64,000 nucleotides of DNA from CAZKAP01 sp964552195 (GTDB lineage Bacteria; Bacteroidota; Bacteroidia; Flavobacteriales; Flavobacteriaceae): the NCBI GenBank assembly GCA_964552195.1, contig CAZKFM010000003.1, forward strand, positions 1 to 64,000. The letters are read 5' to 3'. Numbering within the stretch: position 1 is the stretch's first letter; the number at the start of each line of letters is the position of its first letter. The notes below the pieces were generated by a model. That model made no database searches and was not told where the DNA came from. It saw only the letters and a list, made by a program, of their open reading frames with translations. Below are positions 26,715 to 35,527 of the stretch, piece by piece. Both the position numbers and the translations under genes were made by a program.

Positions 26715-27637
26715 CTTCCGGTGGCCTCGTTTTGCGAATCTCCTTCTGCAACGAACTTGCGGATTACTTCGCGTATTTCCTCGGTGCCGGCATTAGCCGC
26801 CTCCAGGGGATACAGATGCATAAACAGGGGCTTCTTGTCAACCGATCGGTGCAGGCTAAGGGCACCTTCCCTGGTGTAGATATCGTCCCAAACTCCGCGG
26901 ACCCGGGCCCAGAATTCCTGGTTTTCCTCCCACCACTTCCTGGCCAGGGCACATTTCTCATCCGGGACCCGGGTGTATGTATTCCAGCCTTTTTCCTGTA
27001 CCAGCAGCACATCCTCCTGCCCTTCCTTGCGAATGATCTTGTCGTTATCCTGTTCGTGCACCCAGCCGTAGTCGGTGATCTCCTGACGGTTACCTCGCTT
27101 CATGACATTGTAATCACTCCGCTTGGAATATTCGCGCCGGGGCAGGGGAGAGTCGGTTTTGTTCTCCCAGTAGTGTTTACCGTCCGCATGAAACCAGGTC
27201 GCAGATCCGGAATAGCGGGGGCTGTCGTCTACCTGGTACACCTTTTGGGTCCACTGTCCCTTGACCTCTTTTTTGGGCAGGGTCGTGAAGTCCCAGGTAT
27301 TATCCTGGTCGTAAGTGAATACATTCTGGTTCTCGTACAACCAGTCCTGACGCCAGTGCTTGATTACCATGCTGTCGTTGACGACCAGCAGGTGTTGTAT
27401 GGAGATTTCGTTGTTCTCATTCGTGATGGGGAGGGCGAGTTCCAGTGCCGCAGCCGTATAATCGAGTTTCTTTTCGTAATCGATCTCTGGAGAGAAGGTC
27501 TCGGTATACTTAAAGGTGATTTCGTAGCAACCGCACATATCCAGTATGGATTGTCGGTCCATCTCCTTTTTGCTCTGGGCCTGCATACCCAGGAATACGA
27601 ACGAAAACAGTAATGCTAATAAATGCTTGTGTCTCAT
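26711..27637 (-). CDS. DUF6607 family secreted protein
   Basis: A 308-residue protein with a signal peptide (about 1-20, MQAQ cleavage) and the conserved CGCYEITFKY segment (near 35-44) and WxxDWxYE motif that I associate with DUF6607 of Flavobacteriia. It is rich in Trp, Tyr and charged residues and lacks membrane helices, so it should be periplasmic or outer-membrane associated. It is the first gene of a three-gene operon with the FMN-binding and membrane proteins and is divergent from the TonB receptor/HmuY genes. The molecular function is unknown; a role in heme or iron use is inferred from the neighbours. Confidence 0.8.
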   Translation of the reverse strand: MRHKHLLALLFSFVFLGMQAQSKKEMDRQSILDMCGCYEITFKYTETFSPEIDYEKKLDYTAAALELALPITNENNEISIQHLLVVNDSMVIKHWRQDWLYENQNVFTYDQDNTWDFTTLPKKEVKGQWTQKVYQVDDSPRYSGSATWFHADGKHYWENKTDSPLPRREYSKRSDYNVMKRGNRQEITDYGWVHEQDNDKIIRKEGQEDVLLVQEKGWNTYTRVPDEKCALARKWWEENQEFWARVRGVWDDIYTREGALSLHRSVDKKPLFMHLYPLEAANAGTEEIREVIRKFVAEGDSQNEATGR

Positions 27638-27685
27638 GTAACTAGTGAATTATAAACAGATATGATTAAAAAAATTAGTTGTTGA

Positions 27686-27745
27686 TTAGAACGAGTCTAA
27701 ATAAGAAAACTATATTTGTCGCTAAACTATATAGAATGAGTCTAA
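27686..27745 (+). promoter_or_regulatory. Receptor promoter with two TTAGA-N5-TCTAA-like palindromes
   Basis: Palindrome 1, TTAGA ACGAG TCTAA (27686-27700), and palindrome 2, ATAGA ATGAG TCTAA (27731-27745), flank a TATATTTG -7 element (27711-27718). The second covers the start codon at 27736. Two near-identical boxes around the promoter suggest a repressor, most plausibly iron- or heme-responsive given the heme uptake genes. The identity of the regulator is not evident. Confidence 0.68.
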
Positions 27746-29835
27746 GTAAAAATAGATTCGCCATTTATTTTTCCATCTTTTCTGTCATTACCGGGTATGC
27801 TCAAATAAGGGAAATGCAGGATTCCATACTTCCTCAAAATCTGGAAGGGGTGGTTGTTACGGCTACCCGAACCGTCAGGCAGTTGTCCTCATTACCACTC
27901 CCGGTTACCCTGATTTCCAAAGAGCAGATTCAGAATACCGGGGTGACCCGGCTGGATGAAATCCTGGAAGAACAGACCGGAATAATCATCACACCCGACG
28001 CCACCATAGGAGGAGGCGAGGGGGTGCAGATTCAGGGTATCGCTTCTGACTATGTGCTGATTCTCATCGATGGGGTTCCTGTGGTGGGCAGGAGTTCGGG
28101 AAATCTCGACTTAAGCAGGTTCGCCATTGGCAATATCGAACAGGTAGAAGTAGTCAAGGGGCCTTCTTCCAGTCTCTTCGGTTCCGAGGCTCTGGGTGGT
28201 GTCATCAACATCATAACGAGTCGGCCTGAGAAACAAAGACTTTCCGGCCAAATTTCGCACAGAAGCGCCGAATTTAACAACCAAAACACCAGTGTATCCA
28301 TCGGGCAGAAATGGGGTGATCTCGGATACTCCTTATTCCTGGACCGATTGAGTACGGATGGCTTCGATCTGACTCCGGATTCTCCTGACCAGACGGTTAA
28401 TCCCTTTTACAACTATACCCTTAACGCCCGAATGAATGCTGAGTTTTCCGAGCGGCTCCGGCTATTCGCCTCAGGCCGGTATTTCATTCAGGAATTTGAT
28501 ATTCAGCCCAGTTCGAGTCAGGAACGGGATGCAAATTACCACCTGAGGCTGGACCACCATCCATCTGATAAAACCCAAATACAATACGAACTGTATTATA
28601 CCAACTATCAGACCGACGAACAGTCCGTTGACCCTGTAAATCAGGAGATACTGCTGGACAACGATTTTAATCAGTCCTTACTTCGACCGGAATTTCGGTA
28701 TACGTACACGGTGGCATCCGCAAATACCGCCACCCTCGGGATTGGATACAATCACGAAACCCTAAATCGTTCATTATTCGCCCAGGAGGTTGTCTTCGAC
28801 TCCCAATACGTATTCGCTCAGTATGACTTCACTCCCTGGTCCGGAGTAAATGCCATTATTGGGGCCCGATTCGATCATCACAGCGAGTACAACTCCCAGT
28901 TCAGTCCTAAAGCCTCGATGCGACTCACCCTAACCAAAGACATCGCCATCAAGGCATCGGTGGGCAGAGGCTTTAAAGCTCCGGATTTCCGGCAGCTCTA
29001 TCTGGATTTTACCAATGTTTCCGGAGGGGGGTATTCGGTCCTGGGAAAAGAAGTGGAAGCTGCCGGGATCCAACGGCTAGTCAACCAGGGTGAGCTAGCC
29101 TCCCTACAGGTCGACCCGGCTGATTTAGGAGAAACTCTGGATGCCGAAAGTTCTGTGGGGTACAATCTGGCACTGGCGCTGAACCGTCCGGAATGGTCGT
29201 TGGAAATCAATGCGTTCAGAAACGACTTTCGCAACCTCATAGACACCCGAATATTAGCTTCAAAAACCAACGGACAAAATGTTTTTGGATATGTAAACCG
29301 CGACCAGGTGTTTACTCAGGGCATAGAAGCGGATTTTCGGTGGCTGCCTGCCCATAACCTAAGCATATCGGCGGGGTATCAGCTACTTTACGCCTTCGAC
29401 AAAGCCAAAGTGCAGGCCGTAAAGCGCGGTGAGGTATTTGCGAGAGACCCCAACACCCTGCAAACCCGGGTATTGAGCAGCCAGGAGTATTTCGGGTTGG
29501 AAAACCGATCCCGGCATACCCTGAACTTCAAAGTATTCTACCAAATACCCAAATGGAAGGCCGATGCCAATGTACGAATGGTGTACCGCAGTCGATTCGG
29601 CTTAACGGACGTCAATGGTAACGATGTATTGGACGTATTTGACAACTCCTTCATAGACGGTTATGCTCTCGTGAATGTCGCTGTGGGTAAGACCGTCTTC
29701 AAAAAACACAAACTGCAGGCAGGGGTGAACAACCTCCTGAATTTTCGGGGGATGAATCCCCTGGGAACCCCATCAAATCGATTATTCGTTAATCCGGGCA
29801 TGCAGTGGTTTACCAGACTTAATATCAATTTTTAA
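27736..29835 (+). CDS. TonB-dependent outer-membrane receptor, probably for heme
   Basis: A 699-residue receptor with a signal peptide (ending GYAQ, near residue 22), a plug domain (about 35-150; VVVTATRT, LEEQTGI, GVQIQGI, IEQVEVVKGPSSSLFGSEALGGVINIIT in order) and a 22-strand-type barrel ending in an aromatic residue. The start at 27736 follows the -7 element and gives the signal; upstream frame extension lacks an ATG. Heme as ligand is inferred from HmuY 14 bases downstream. The barrel contains long loops with Tyr and His residues, but no ligand motif can be assigned with certainty. Confidence 0.88.
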   Translation: MSLSKNRFAIYFSIFSVITGYAQIREMQDSILPQNLEGVVVTATRTVRQLSSLPLPVTLISKEQIQNTGVTRLDEILEEQTGIIITPDATIGGGEGVQIQGIASDYVLILIDGVPVVGRSSGNLDLSRFAIGNIEQVEVVKGPSSSLFGSEALGGVINIITSRPEKQRLSGQISHRSAEFNNQNTSVSIGQKWGDLGYSLFLDRLSTDGFDLTPDSPDQTVNPFYNYTLNARMNAEFSERLRLFASGRYFIQEFDIQPSSSQERDANYHLRLDHHPSDKTQIQYELYYTNYQTDEQSVDPVNQEILLDNDFNQSLLRPEFRYTYTVASANTATLGIGYNHETLNRSLFAQEVVFDSQYVFAQYDFTPWSGVNAIIGARFDHHSEYNSQFSPKASMRLTLTKDIAIKASVGRGFKAPDFRQLYLDFTNVSGGGYSVLGKEVEAAGIQRLVNQGELASLQVDPADLGETLDAESSVGYNLALALNRPEWSLEINAFRNDFRNLIDTRILASKTNGQNVFGYVNRDQVFTQGIEADFRWLPAHNLSISAGYQLLYAFDKAKVQAVKRGEVFARDPNTLQTRVLSSQEYFGLENRSRHTLNFKVFYQIPKWKADANVRMVYRSRFGLTDVNGNDVLDVFDNSFIDGYALVNVAVGKTVFKKHKLQAGVNNLLNFRGMNPLGTPSNRLFVNPGMQWFTRLNINF

Positions 29836-29849
29836 TTTATTCTTTTACT

Positions 29850-30488
29850 ATGACTAAGACCGTTCAATTTTTTGGAATCTTTTTAATTACCGCATTACTG
29901 ATCTCATGCGAAAACGAAGATGAAGCCTCGGGCCCGGTTACCGAGGCGGCCATTACGGCTACCGTATCCAACCTTGAGGCTCCGCAGACGGGGGGACAGG
30001 GGCAGCCTGTTGGAGGACCATTTACCAGGTTTAGTTTTGCGACCGGAGAGGTTACCAACAGCGTTACCGACTGGGATATTGCCTTCAGAGGAACCACCAT
30101 CCTGGTCAATGGGGGCTCTTCTACGGGTACGGCCGAGGAACCTGCACGTACCGGCGACGCCGCAGCTTTTGTGGCTACCGGTACTTTTGCGGATGTGACA
30201 ACAGCCGAAGATCTGGCATTCGAGCAGGATGGGCCGGGTTCCCTGGCCATACCAGGGGGCAGCGGAGCAGGCTGGTACAACTATAATCCGGCAACTTTTC
30301 TGGTTACGCCCATACCCGGTCGAATACTGGTATTCCGTACCCACGATGGTAAATATGCCAAGGTGGAAATACTTTCCTACTACCGGAACGCACCGGCTCA
30401 GCCGGATGCATTTACCGATGAGTCCCGGGTATATACATTTAACTATCTGTATAACCCCAATGAGGGAGATACGGACTTAAATCCCTAA
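29850..30488 (+). CDS. hmuY: HmuY family heme-binding lipoprotein
   Basis: A 212-residue lipoprotein (Cys20 in ALLISC). The family strand WDIAFRGTTILVNGG is present, as are the later FRTHDGKYAKVEIL and TFNYLYNP strands of the HmuY fold. HmuY-type proteins capture heme at the surface and pass it to a TonB receptor. It lies between the receptor and a DoxX-like gene with gaps of 14 and 4 bases, so all three form one transcript. Confidence 0.92.
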   Translation: MTKTVQFFGIFLITALLISCENEDEASGPVTEAAITATVSNLEAPQTGGQGQPVGGPFTRFSFATGEVTNSVTDWDIAFRGTTILVNGGSSTGTAEEPARTGDAAAFVATGTFADVTTAEDLAFEQDGPGSLAIPGGSGAGWYNYNPATFLVTPIPGRILVFRTHDGKYAKVEILSYYRNAPAQPDAFTDESRVYTFNYLYNPNEGDTDLNP

Positions 30489-30492
30489 AGCC

Positions 30493-30942
30493 ATGTTCAA
30501 GAACCTGCTCTTTATTGCCCTGCGTTTGCTCCTCGGGGGAATTATGATTTACGGGGGCATACAGAAGTTTCAAAAACCCATTCCCACTCCTTTGGAAGTG
30601 GTGGAGAAGGCGGAAAAATTCAAGGATCCGGCCAAGGAATCCACCCTGCAGAAGATCCTGTACATCAGCGGGTCCAAGCAGACGGGCTACGCCTGGCAGG
30701 TCCTGGGAATTAGTGAAATCGCATTGGGCCTGCTGATCGCATTCCAGTACACGGCCTTTATAGGCGCCGTCCTGCTACTGCCCATCACCTTTCAGATCGT
30801 GTTATTCCACGCCTTTCTGGAGGCAGATGAAACCCTGAAACTCCTGCAGGTGCTTGGCCTGTTTGCCATCAATCTTACGCTCATCCTTATGGAATGGAAA
30901 AAGTGGAAGCCGCTGGTATGGATGCACCCGCTCCGGGCGTAG
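30493..30942 (+). CDS. DoxX-like membrane protein
   Basis: A 149-residue four-helix membrane protein of the DoxX/DoxD superfamily (LLLGGIMIYGGIQKF at the first helix, later helices near 75-95, 96-115 and 120-138). The last gene of the receptor-HmuY transcript, followed by a terminator. The family is linked loosely to quinone or redox functions; here a supporting role in heme/iron assimilation is only suggested by position. Confidence 0.85.
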   Translation: MFKNLLFIALRLLLGGIMIYGGIQKFQKPIPTPLEVVEKAEKFKDPAKESTLQKILYISGSKQTGYAWQVLGISEIALGLLIAFQYTAFIGAVLLLPITFQIVLFHAFLEADETLKLLQVLGLFAINLTLILMEWKKWKPLVWMHPLRA

Positions 30943-30965
30943 GTGAACCAGTTATCACAACCGAG

Positions 30966-30989
30966 CCCCTGGTTTTACCGGGGGTTTTT
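30966..30989 (+). terminator. Terminator of the heme receptor operon
   Basis: CCCCTGGT (30966-30973) pairs with ACCGGGGG (30977-30984), one G-T wobble, three-base loop, followed by TTTTT. It lies 24 bases after the DoxX-like stop. Confidence 0.85.
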
Positions 30990-31020
30990 CCATTGTACTT
31001 TTGAATAAACGGCAGCCCAT

Positions 31021-31701
31021 ATGGACCTGGATGAACTCTACCGGGATTTGCGCGCCGAGGCCTTTCCGGCCTTTGCCACCGGAAAGGAGGCCTGGGATCC
31101 CCTGATCGATGAGCCCGAAGACGATCGCTACGGAATTACCCTGCTGTTGCGACCCGACGATACCGCTGGTGATCATATTCGTGAATTCCTGAGCGAGGTT
31201 TCCCGGTTGGAACCCGGTCAGTACCCGTATCCTAGCAGCGATCTTCACGTAACGGTCATGTCGATTATTTCCTGCTATCGGGGTTTTGCAGTTGAGAACA
31301 TAGAACCGGAGGAGTACGGGGCGATCATTCGTAAAGCACTGACAGGCATACGTCCATTTGCCTATCGCTTCCGGGGAATTACGGCCTCTCCCTCCTGCCT
31401 GATGATACAAGGATATTTCCCTGACAACATATTGAATGTGATCCGGGAGCGCCTCCGTTCACTTTTTGGAAGTTCCGGTCTGCAACACTCCATAGATGCG
31501 CGCTACAAGACGGAGTCCGGCCATAGTACGGTACTGCGATTCAGGAAACCGCTTTCAGACGGACCGGCTCTCGTGCAGTTCCTGCAGGAACAGTCCGAAA
31601 GGGATTTTGGGGAGTTTCTGGTACAGGAGTTCGAACTGGTGGCTAATGATTGGTACCAGCGCACTGAAAAGTGCCGTGTCTTGCAACGTTTTCTGCTTTA
31701 G
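31021..31701 (+). CDS. 2H phosphoesterase (2'-5' RNA ligase-like)
   Basis: A 226-residue cytoplasmic protein with the two HxT/S motifs of the 2H superfamily: LHVTV in the first half and GHSTV in the second, each after a beta strand. Such proteins act on cyclic phosphodiesters or 2',5'-linked RNA; the exact substrate is unknown. It converges on galM, with the two coding ends overlapping by 4 bases. Confidence 0.85.
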   Translation: MDLDELYRDLRAEAFPAFATGKEAWDPLIDEPEDDRYGITLLLRPDDTAGDHIREFLSEVSRLEPGQYPYPSSDLHVTVMSIISCYRGFAVENIEPEEYGAIIRKALTGIRPFAYRFRGITASPSCLMIQGYFPDNILNVIRERLRSLFGSSGLQHSIDARYKTESGHSTVLRFRKPLSDGPALVQFLQEQSERDFGEFLVQEFELVANDWYQRTEKCRVLQRFLL

Positions 31702-32753
31702 GTATTCTTCGATATGCCGACCTGGTAGCAGGTGCGTGAAAAGTAGCTGCTGCCTGCACGCAGCAGGCTGGAGGGAAAGTGGGGCTTATTGGGTGCATCC
31801 GGGTAGTTCTGGGTTTCGAAGCATATGGCCGGGAATTCATGCGGCCCCTTGTGTGCATTGGACAGTCTGCCCTTGTATTCCAACGCTTTGGGTGCAAATA
31901 CAACCACTGCGGGTTGATTGGTCTGAACCATAAGGTACAGCCCGCTCACCGGGTCGGTTAACCGGGCATAACTACCCCGCTCGGGATGCCAGTCCAACAG
32001 GAATACATTGTCCAGGAATCCACAGTAATCCAGGGCAGTGCCCAGTCTGGCACCCTGCCTGAAATCCAGTGGGCTATTGGCCAGCTCTCGTATTTCCCCT
32101 GTAGGAACATTGCGATCGTCAGGTTCCAGCCAACGGTGCGAGCCCATTTCCAGCTCCAGTTCTTCTACTCCCCGGCTATCGGATAGGTTGAAGTAGGCAT
32201 GATTGGTCAGATTCAGAATGGTGTCCCGGTCCGTATGTGCGTAATAGGTCAGTATGCAGGTGCCTTTCTGGAGTTGAAATCGCGCAAATACCGTCAATTC
32301 GCCAGGATACCCCCCTTCACCGTCTGAACTGTGCACGCTTAGGAGTACCCACGGTTCCTGGCCATCACCGTACTCGACAATCTTCCAGACTTTCTGGGCT
32401 AGCCCAGTATCGCCCCCATGTAAATGGACCCCGTCGGTACCGGCCAGCGGATAGTATTCATGGTTCAGTCTGAAGCCTCCACCGCCAATTCTCCCGGCAT
32501 AGCGGCCGATGGAAGCTCCGAAACAGTAGTCCGGCCCGCCTGGATTTTCGAGATATCCATTGAGTTCTATGGGTTTAACCAGTACATCCTGCAGACCACC
32601 TCCGGGCAAGGGCACAAAGAAACTGTGCCAGATGGCCCCCAGAGTGAGAACCTCCACTACGGCTCCCGTTTCGTCCGTCAGGCGGATGCAATCCACGGGC
32701 TGATGATTTCGTTGTCCAAAAGGCGTAATGCTGTACGAAGGTTGGTTCTTCAC
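31698..32753 (-). CDS. galM: Aldose 1-epimerase (galactose mutarotase)
   Basis: A 351-residue cytoplasmic mutarotase interconverting alpha and beta anomers of galactose or glucose. The catalytic His is in LTNHAYFNL, the general base Glu in CFETQNYPD, with GRYAGRI and GGDTGL motifs also present. The start codon is GTG at 32753, 9 bases after the stop of the upstream glycoside hydrolase gene, so the two share a transcript. It fits the galactose/galactan theme of this region. Confidence 0.93.
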   Translation of the reverse strand: MKNQPSYSITPFGQRNHQPVDCIRLTDETGAVVEVLTLGAIWHSFFVPLPGGGLQDVLVKPIELNGYLENPGGPDYCFGASIGRYAGRIGGGGFRLNHEYYPLAGTDGVHLHGGDTGLAQKVWKIVEYGDGQEPWVLLSVHSSDGEGGYPGELTVFARFQLQKGTCILTYYAHTDRDTILNLTNHAYFNLSDSRGVEELELEMGSHRWLEPDDRNVPTGEIRELANSPLDFRQGARLGTALDYCGFLDNVFLLDWHPERGSYARLTDPVSGLYLMVQTNQPAVVVFAPKALEYKGRLSNAHKGPHEFPAICFETQNYPDAPNKPHFPSSLLRAGSSYFSRTCYQVGISKNT

Positions 32754-32762
32754 AAGCGCGTA

Positions 32763-35360
32763 TTATTCCAGCCAGATTCGGGTAAGGGCGAAACCGTTTC
32801 TTTGCTGTAGCTCCGAATCGGACAGTCCCGGTCCGAGGGAGATTTGAACAGCCTCCATTTTTTTTATCTGCAGTTGCCCATAGGCCTCGGCAGACTCAAA
32901 GTAGTAGGGCAGGAAGGAGGGGTAGGGTCGTGGCAGCAGCACCGTAGGAACCGGTTTCAATTCTTCCAGAGAAATGCGGTGCACTCGTTTTTCGGGCGTC
33001 AATTCCACTAACGCGGCATAGGTATGTGAGTTATCCTGTGTAAGGCCGATTTGCACCTTGCAAGCCTTGCCATTCAGGCTGTAACCTTCCACCACGAGTT
33101 CGGATTTCTCCCCCAGGGCGTCCTTCCAACTCCGGGTGCGTTGCCGGGTAGGGTGCTTGATGCTGTAATCGTAGATAGGGGATGCGTCGAGGTTTTCGCT
33201 ATCGGGTCTCCAGAGTTGCGCCGGATTGACCTCGAGTACGCCTCCATGGTAGAGCGGATCTTTGAACAGTCTCACTTCCGGCCGCCAGGTGCGTATCAGG
33301 TTATCGTAGTCGGCATAGGCATCGAAGAGCAACACGGGAGCATCGGCATTCAGGACTTCAGTCCGGTAATGGCGGTCGAACTCGAAGTCCCATTCCCCGG
33401 GTACACCGGATACACCCGCAGGGAAAGTGATCACCTCGCCCGAATCTCGGGTAACGCAAATGAAGTAGTTCAGTCTACCTACCCCCATGAGATCTTCACC
33501 TTTGAGTTTTCCGCGGTAGTGGAAGCCATCTGTGCTTTCCATGGGAATGTCCACACGACCCTCACCGGGTGGATAAGCGTGGATAGAAACCGACTTGGGT
33601 TGCAGCGTATCGAATATTCCGGCCTGCAGTACCAGATCAGAGCCTGCCGGAGCCGATAAGGGCGGTTGATGATTCAGCTGTAAAGAGGGTATGGGCTTTT
33701 CTGGCGCGAAGAATTCGTCCAGACGTATGCGGTCCAGCCTTTTCTCGCCAAAGTCCTCGTAGCTCTTCCCCGCCCGGGTGAGCAGATAGGTGCCCGGGTA
33801 GACCCGGTAAGTCCTGGAGTCGACGGGGCTGGGTTCGAAGGCCTTACCCCGATCGATTTTAGTGATTTCAAAATCCGATCCCAGGTCCCTGAGGTCAACG
33901 GTGATCTCGTGTGTGTCCCAACGCAGCCCTGCCAGCTGACGATCCGTGCTGTTTCTTCCGAAGGGGTTCTTGTAAACACCAGGATCCGGCATAATTTCAA
34001 GCCTCCAGATGCTCTTTTGCACCCGGTCCATAAAATAAGCACCGGAACCCGTATACTTGACCACGGGTGAACTCCCCACCCCCTTCAGGGACTCTAATTT
34101 CCTGATTTGTAAAGGGGTATCCTGAGTATCTCCGGTGTATATAAAAGTATCGGGGCTATTATAGACGGCCAGTCCGTTTTCCGGATCCAGGGTAGTGTGG
34201 CCGAAACGGGTATTCTCTGGATAGCGCCCGAAACTGCTGTAGAGCGGAATTTCATGGAATATACGTGAACAAATGGCCAGTGCCAGTACCTTGGACGGGG
34301 TATAGGCCAGATTCATGTAGTGGGTGTTGTATTCCGTATTGTAGGGGGCCAAAAAGGTCGGATCGTAGGCGAAATGGGTGGCCAGCTGTATGCCTGCTTC
34401 CCGGAAACTACGGGCCATAGCCGGATACACATGGGCATCCATCACATCGGCCGCATCGAATTCGTAGACGATTTTGGCCCCGGAATTCCTGCGAATGATA
34501 CTGTCGAAGGGTATAGTATATCGGTCCACATTGAGCAACGCATTTATGGGCAATTCCTTCTGGTAGCCCAGACCGGTAGGATACCATTGGAACGTGCCCC
34601 CGTCGATCCCCGCCTTGAAGTAATCTTCGGCAAAGTGCACCGCATGACTGATATTATATAGGACGGGTTTCCGATTGCCACTGCGTTCCACGGCTTTAAG
34701 CATGCGCTCCACGAATGCCGTTACGTCCTTGCCTTTACCCCGGTGGTGAGGCTCATTGCTGATCTCAATGGCGATCAGATTGGGATCGTCCTTATAGGCG
34801 AAACCTGTGTAGGGGTTAACATGCTTCATAAACTGATAGAGGTAATTTTCCTGGGCCTCTATGCAATTGGGATTGGTCAGACAGTCCGATTTTCCGAAAA
34901 CCGATGAAAAACCCGGTAGCTTCTCGTCCGGTTCGGGCCAGCCATTGCCCCAGTATGCGATGGGAGTGAGCACATATCGAATGCCCCGATCCGAGAGTTG
35001 CTTCAGCAAATAATCGAAGGAGTCGAGCTGAGCGTTTTGAAGTAAGTTACCCTCTGTGTCACTGATCTCCACATCCCACACATGTACCCTAAAGAGATCG
35101 AAGCCCAATCGGGTGAAATGATACACGTCCCTGTCGATCTGTTCCCGTATATCCAGCCCCATTTTCCCCGCCGAGCGGAATGCATGGGCAAAGGGCGGGG
35201 TGTAGTTCACGCCAAAACCCTTGACCTCGGTTTCATCGGCAGTTGTTACGATCAGGCCTTGGTCGTTGACACGAAAGCCGGGGTCAGGGGACTGCGCCAG
35301 GACGCTGGCACCGAATACGGCATGAAGTAGCAGAACAATGGTAAGGCGGGAAAAATACAT
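32763..35360 (-). CDS. Large secreted clan GH-A glycoside hydrolase, possibly GH147-like
   Basis: An 865-residue enzyme with signal peptide (residues 1-22, SVLAQ). A TIM barrel (about 30-370) has Glu203 in EISNEPHH (acid/base) and Glu300 in VYEFDAAD (nucleophile), followed by about 500 residues of beta-sandwich-like domains. The start at 35360 (ATG) is chosen over the TTG at 35372. It is upstream of galM in the same transcript and divergent from a sugar symporter, with a GH53 galactanase 6 kb away. Those neighbours suggest an exo-beta-galactosidase or galactanase such as GH147; a GH5-like enzyme remains possible. Confidence 0.78.
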   Translation of the reverse strand: MYFSRLTIVLLLHAVFGASVLAQSPDPGFRVNDQGLIVTTADETEVKGFGVNYTPPFAHAFRSAGKMGLDIREQIDRDVYHFTRLGFDLFRVHVWDVEISDTEGNLLQNAQLDSFDYLLKQLSDRGIRYVLTPIAYWGNGWPEPDEKLPGFSSVFGKSDCLTNPNCIEAQENYLYQFMKHVNPYTGFAYKDDPNLIAIEISNEPHHRGKGKDVTAFVERMLKAVERSGNRKPVLYNISHAVHFAEDYFKAGIDGGTFQWYPTGLGYQKELPINALLNVDRYTIPFDSIIRRNSGAKIVYEFDAADVMDAHVYPAMARSFREAGIQLATHFAYDPTFLAPYNTEYNTHYMNLAYTPSKVLALAICSRIFHEIPLYSSFGRYPENTRFGHTTLDPENGLAVYNSPDTFIYTGDTQDTPLQIRKLESLKGVGSSPVVKYTGSGAYFMDRVQKSIWRLEIMPDPGVYKNPFGRNSTDRQLAGLRWDTHEITVDLRDLGSDFEITKIDRGKAFEPSPVDSRTYRVYPGTYLLTRAGKSYEDFGEKRLDRIRLDEFFAPEKPIPSLQLNHQPPLSAPAGSDLVLQAGIFDTLQPKSVSIHAYPPGEGRVDIPMESTDGFHYRGKLKGEDLMGVGRLNYFICVTRDSGEVITFPAGVSGVPGEWDFEFDRHYRTEVLNADAPVLLFDAYADYDNLIRTWRPEVRLFKDPLYHGGVLEVNPAQLWRPDSENLDASPIYDYSIKHPTRQRTRSWKDALGEKSELVVEGYSLNGKACKVQIGLTQDNSHTYAALVELTPEKRVHRISLEELKPVPTVLLPRPYPSFLPYYFESAEAYGQLQIKKMEAVQISLGPGLSDSELQQRNGFALTRIWLE

Positions 35361-35527
35361 AGGCAGAGTCAATCGGGTCGTATTTGGAAGATATTAGTGA
35401 AATAGCCCCGTCATTGCGGGATGAATAAAATTATCTTAATAATTTGCCAAAATCAATATTAATAGGATATTTACTTCTGTGCCCGGTCCGTTCCGGGAAC
35501 CATAACCGCAGTTAACAACCTTCCACT

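Noticed and set aside
26651..27613. 320-codon plus-strand frame opposite DUF6607
   Set aside because: DUF6607 on the minus strand has a signal peptide, known motifs and operon coupling; the plus frame is composition noise.
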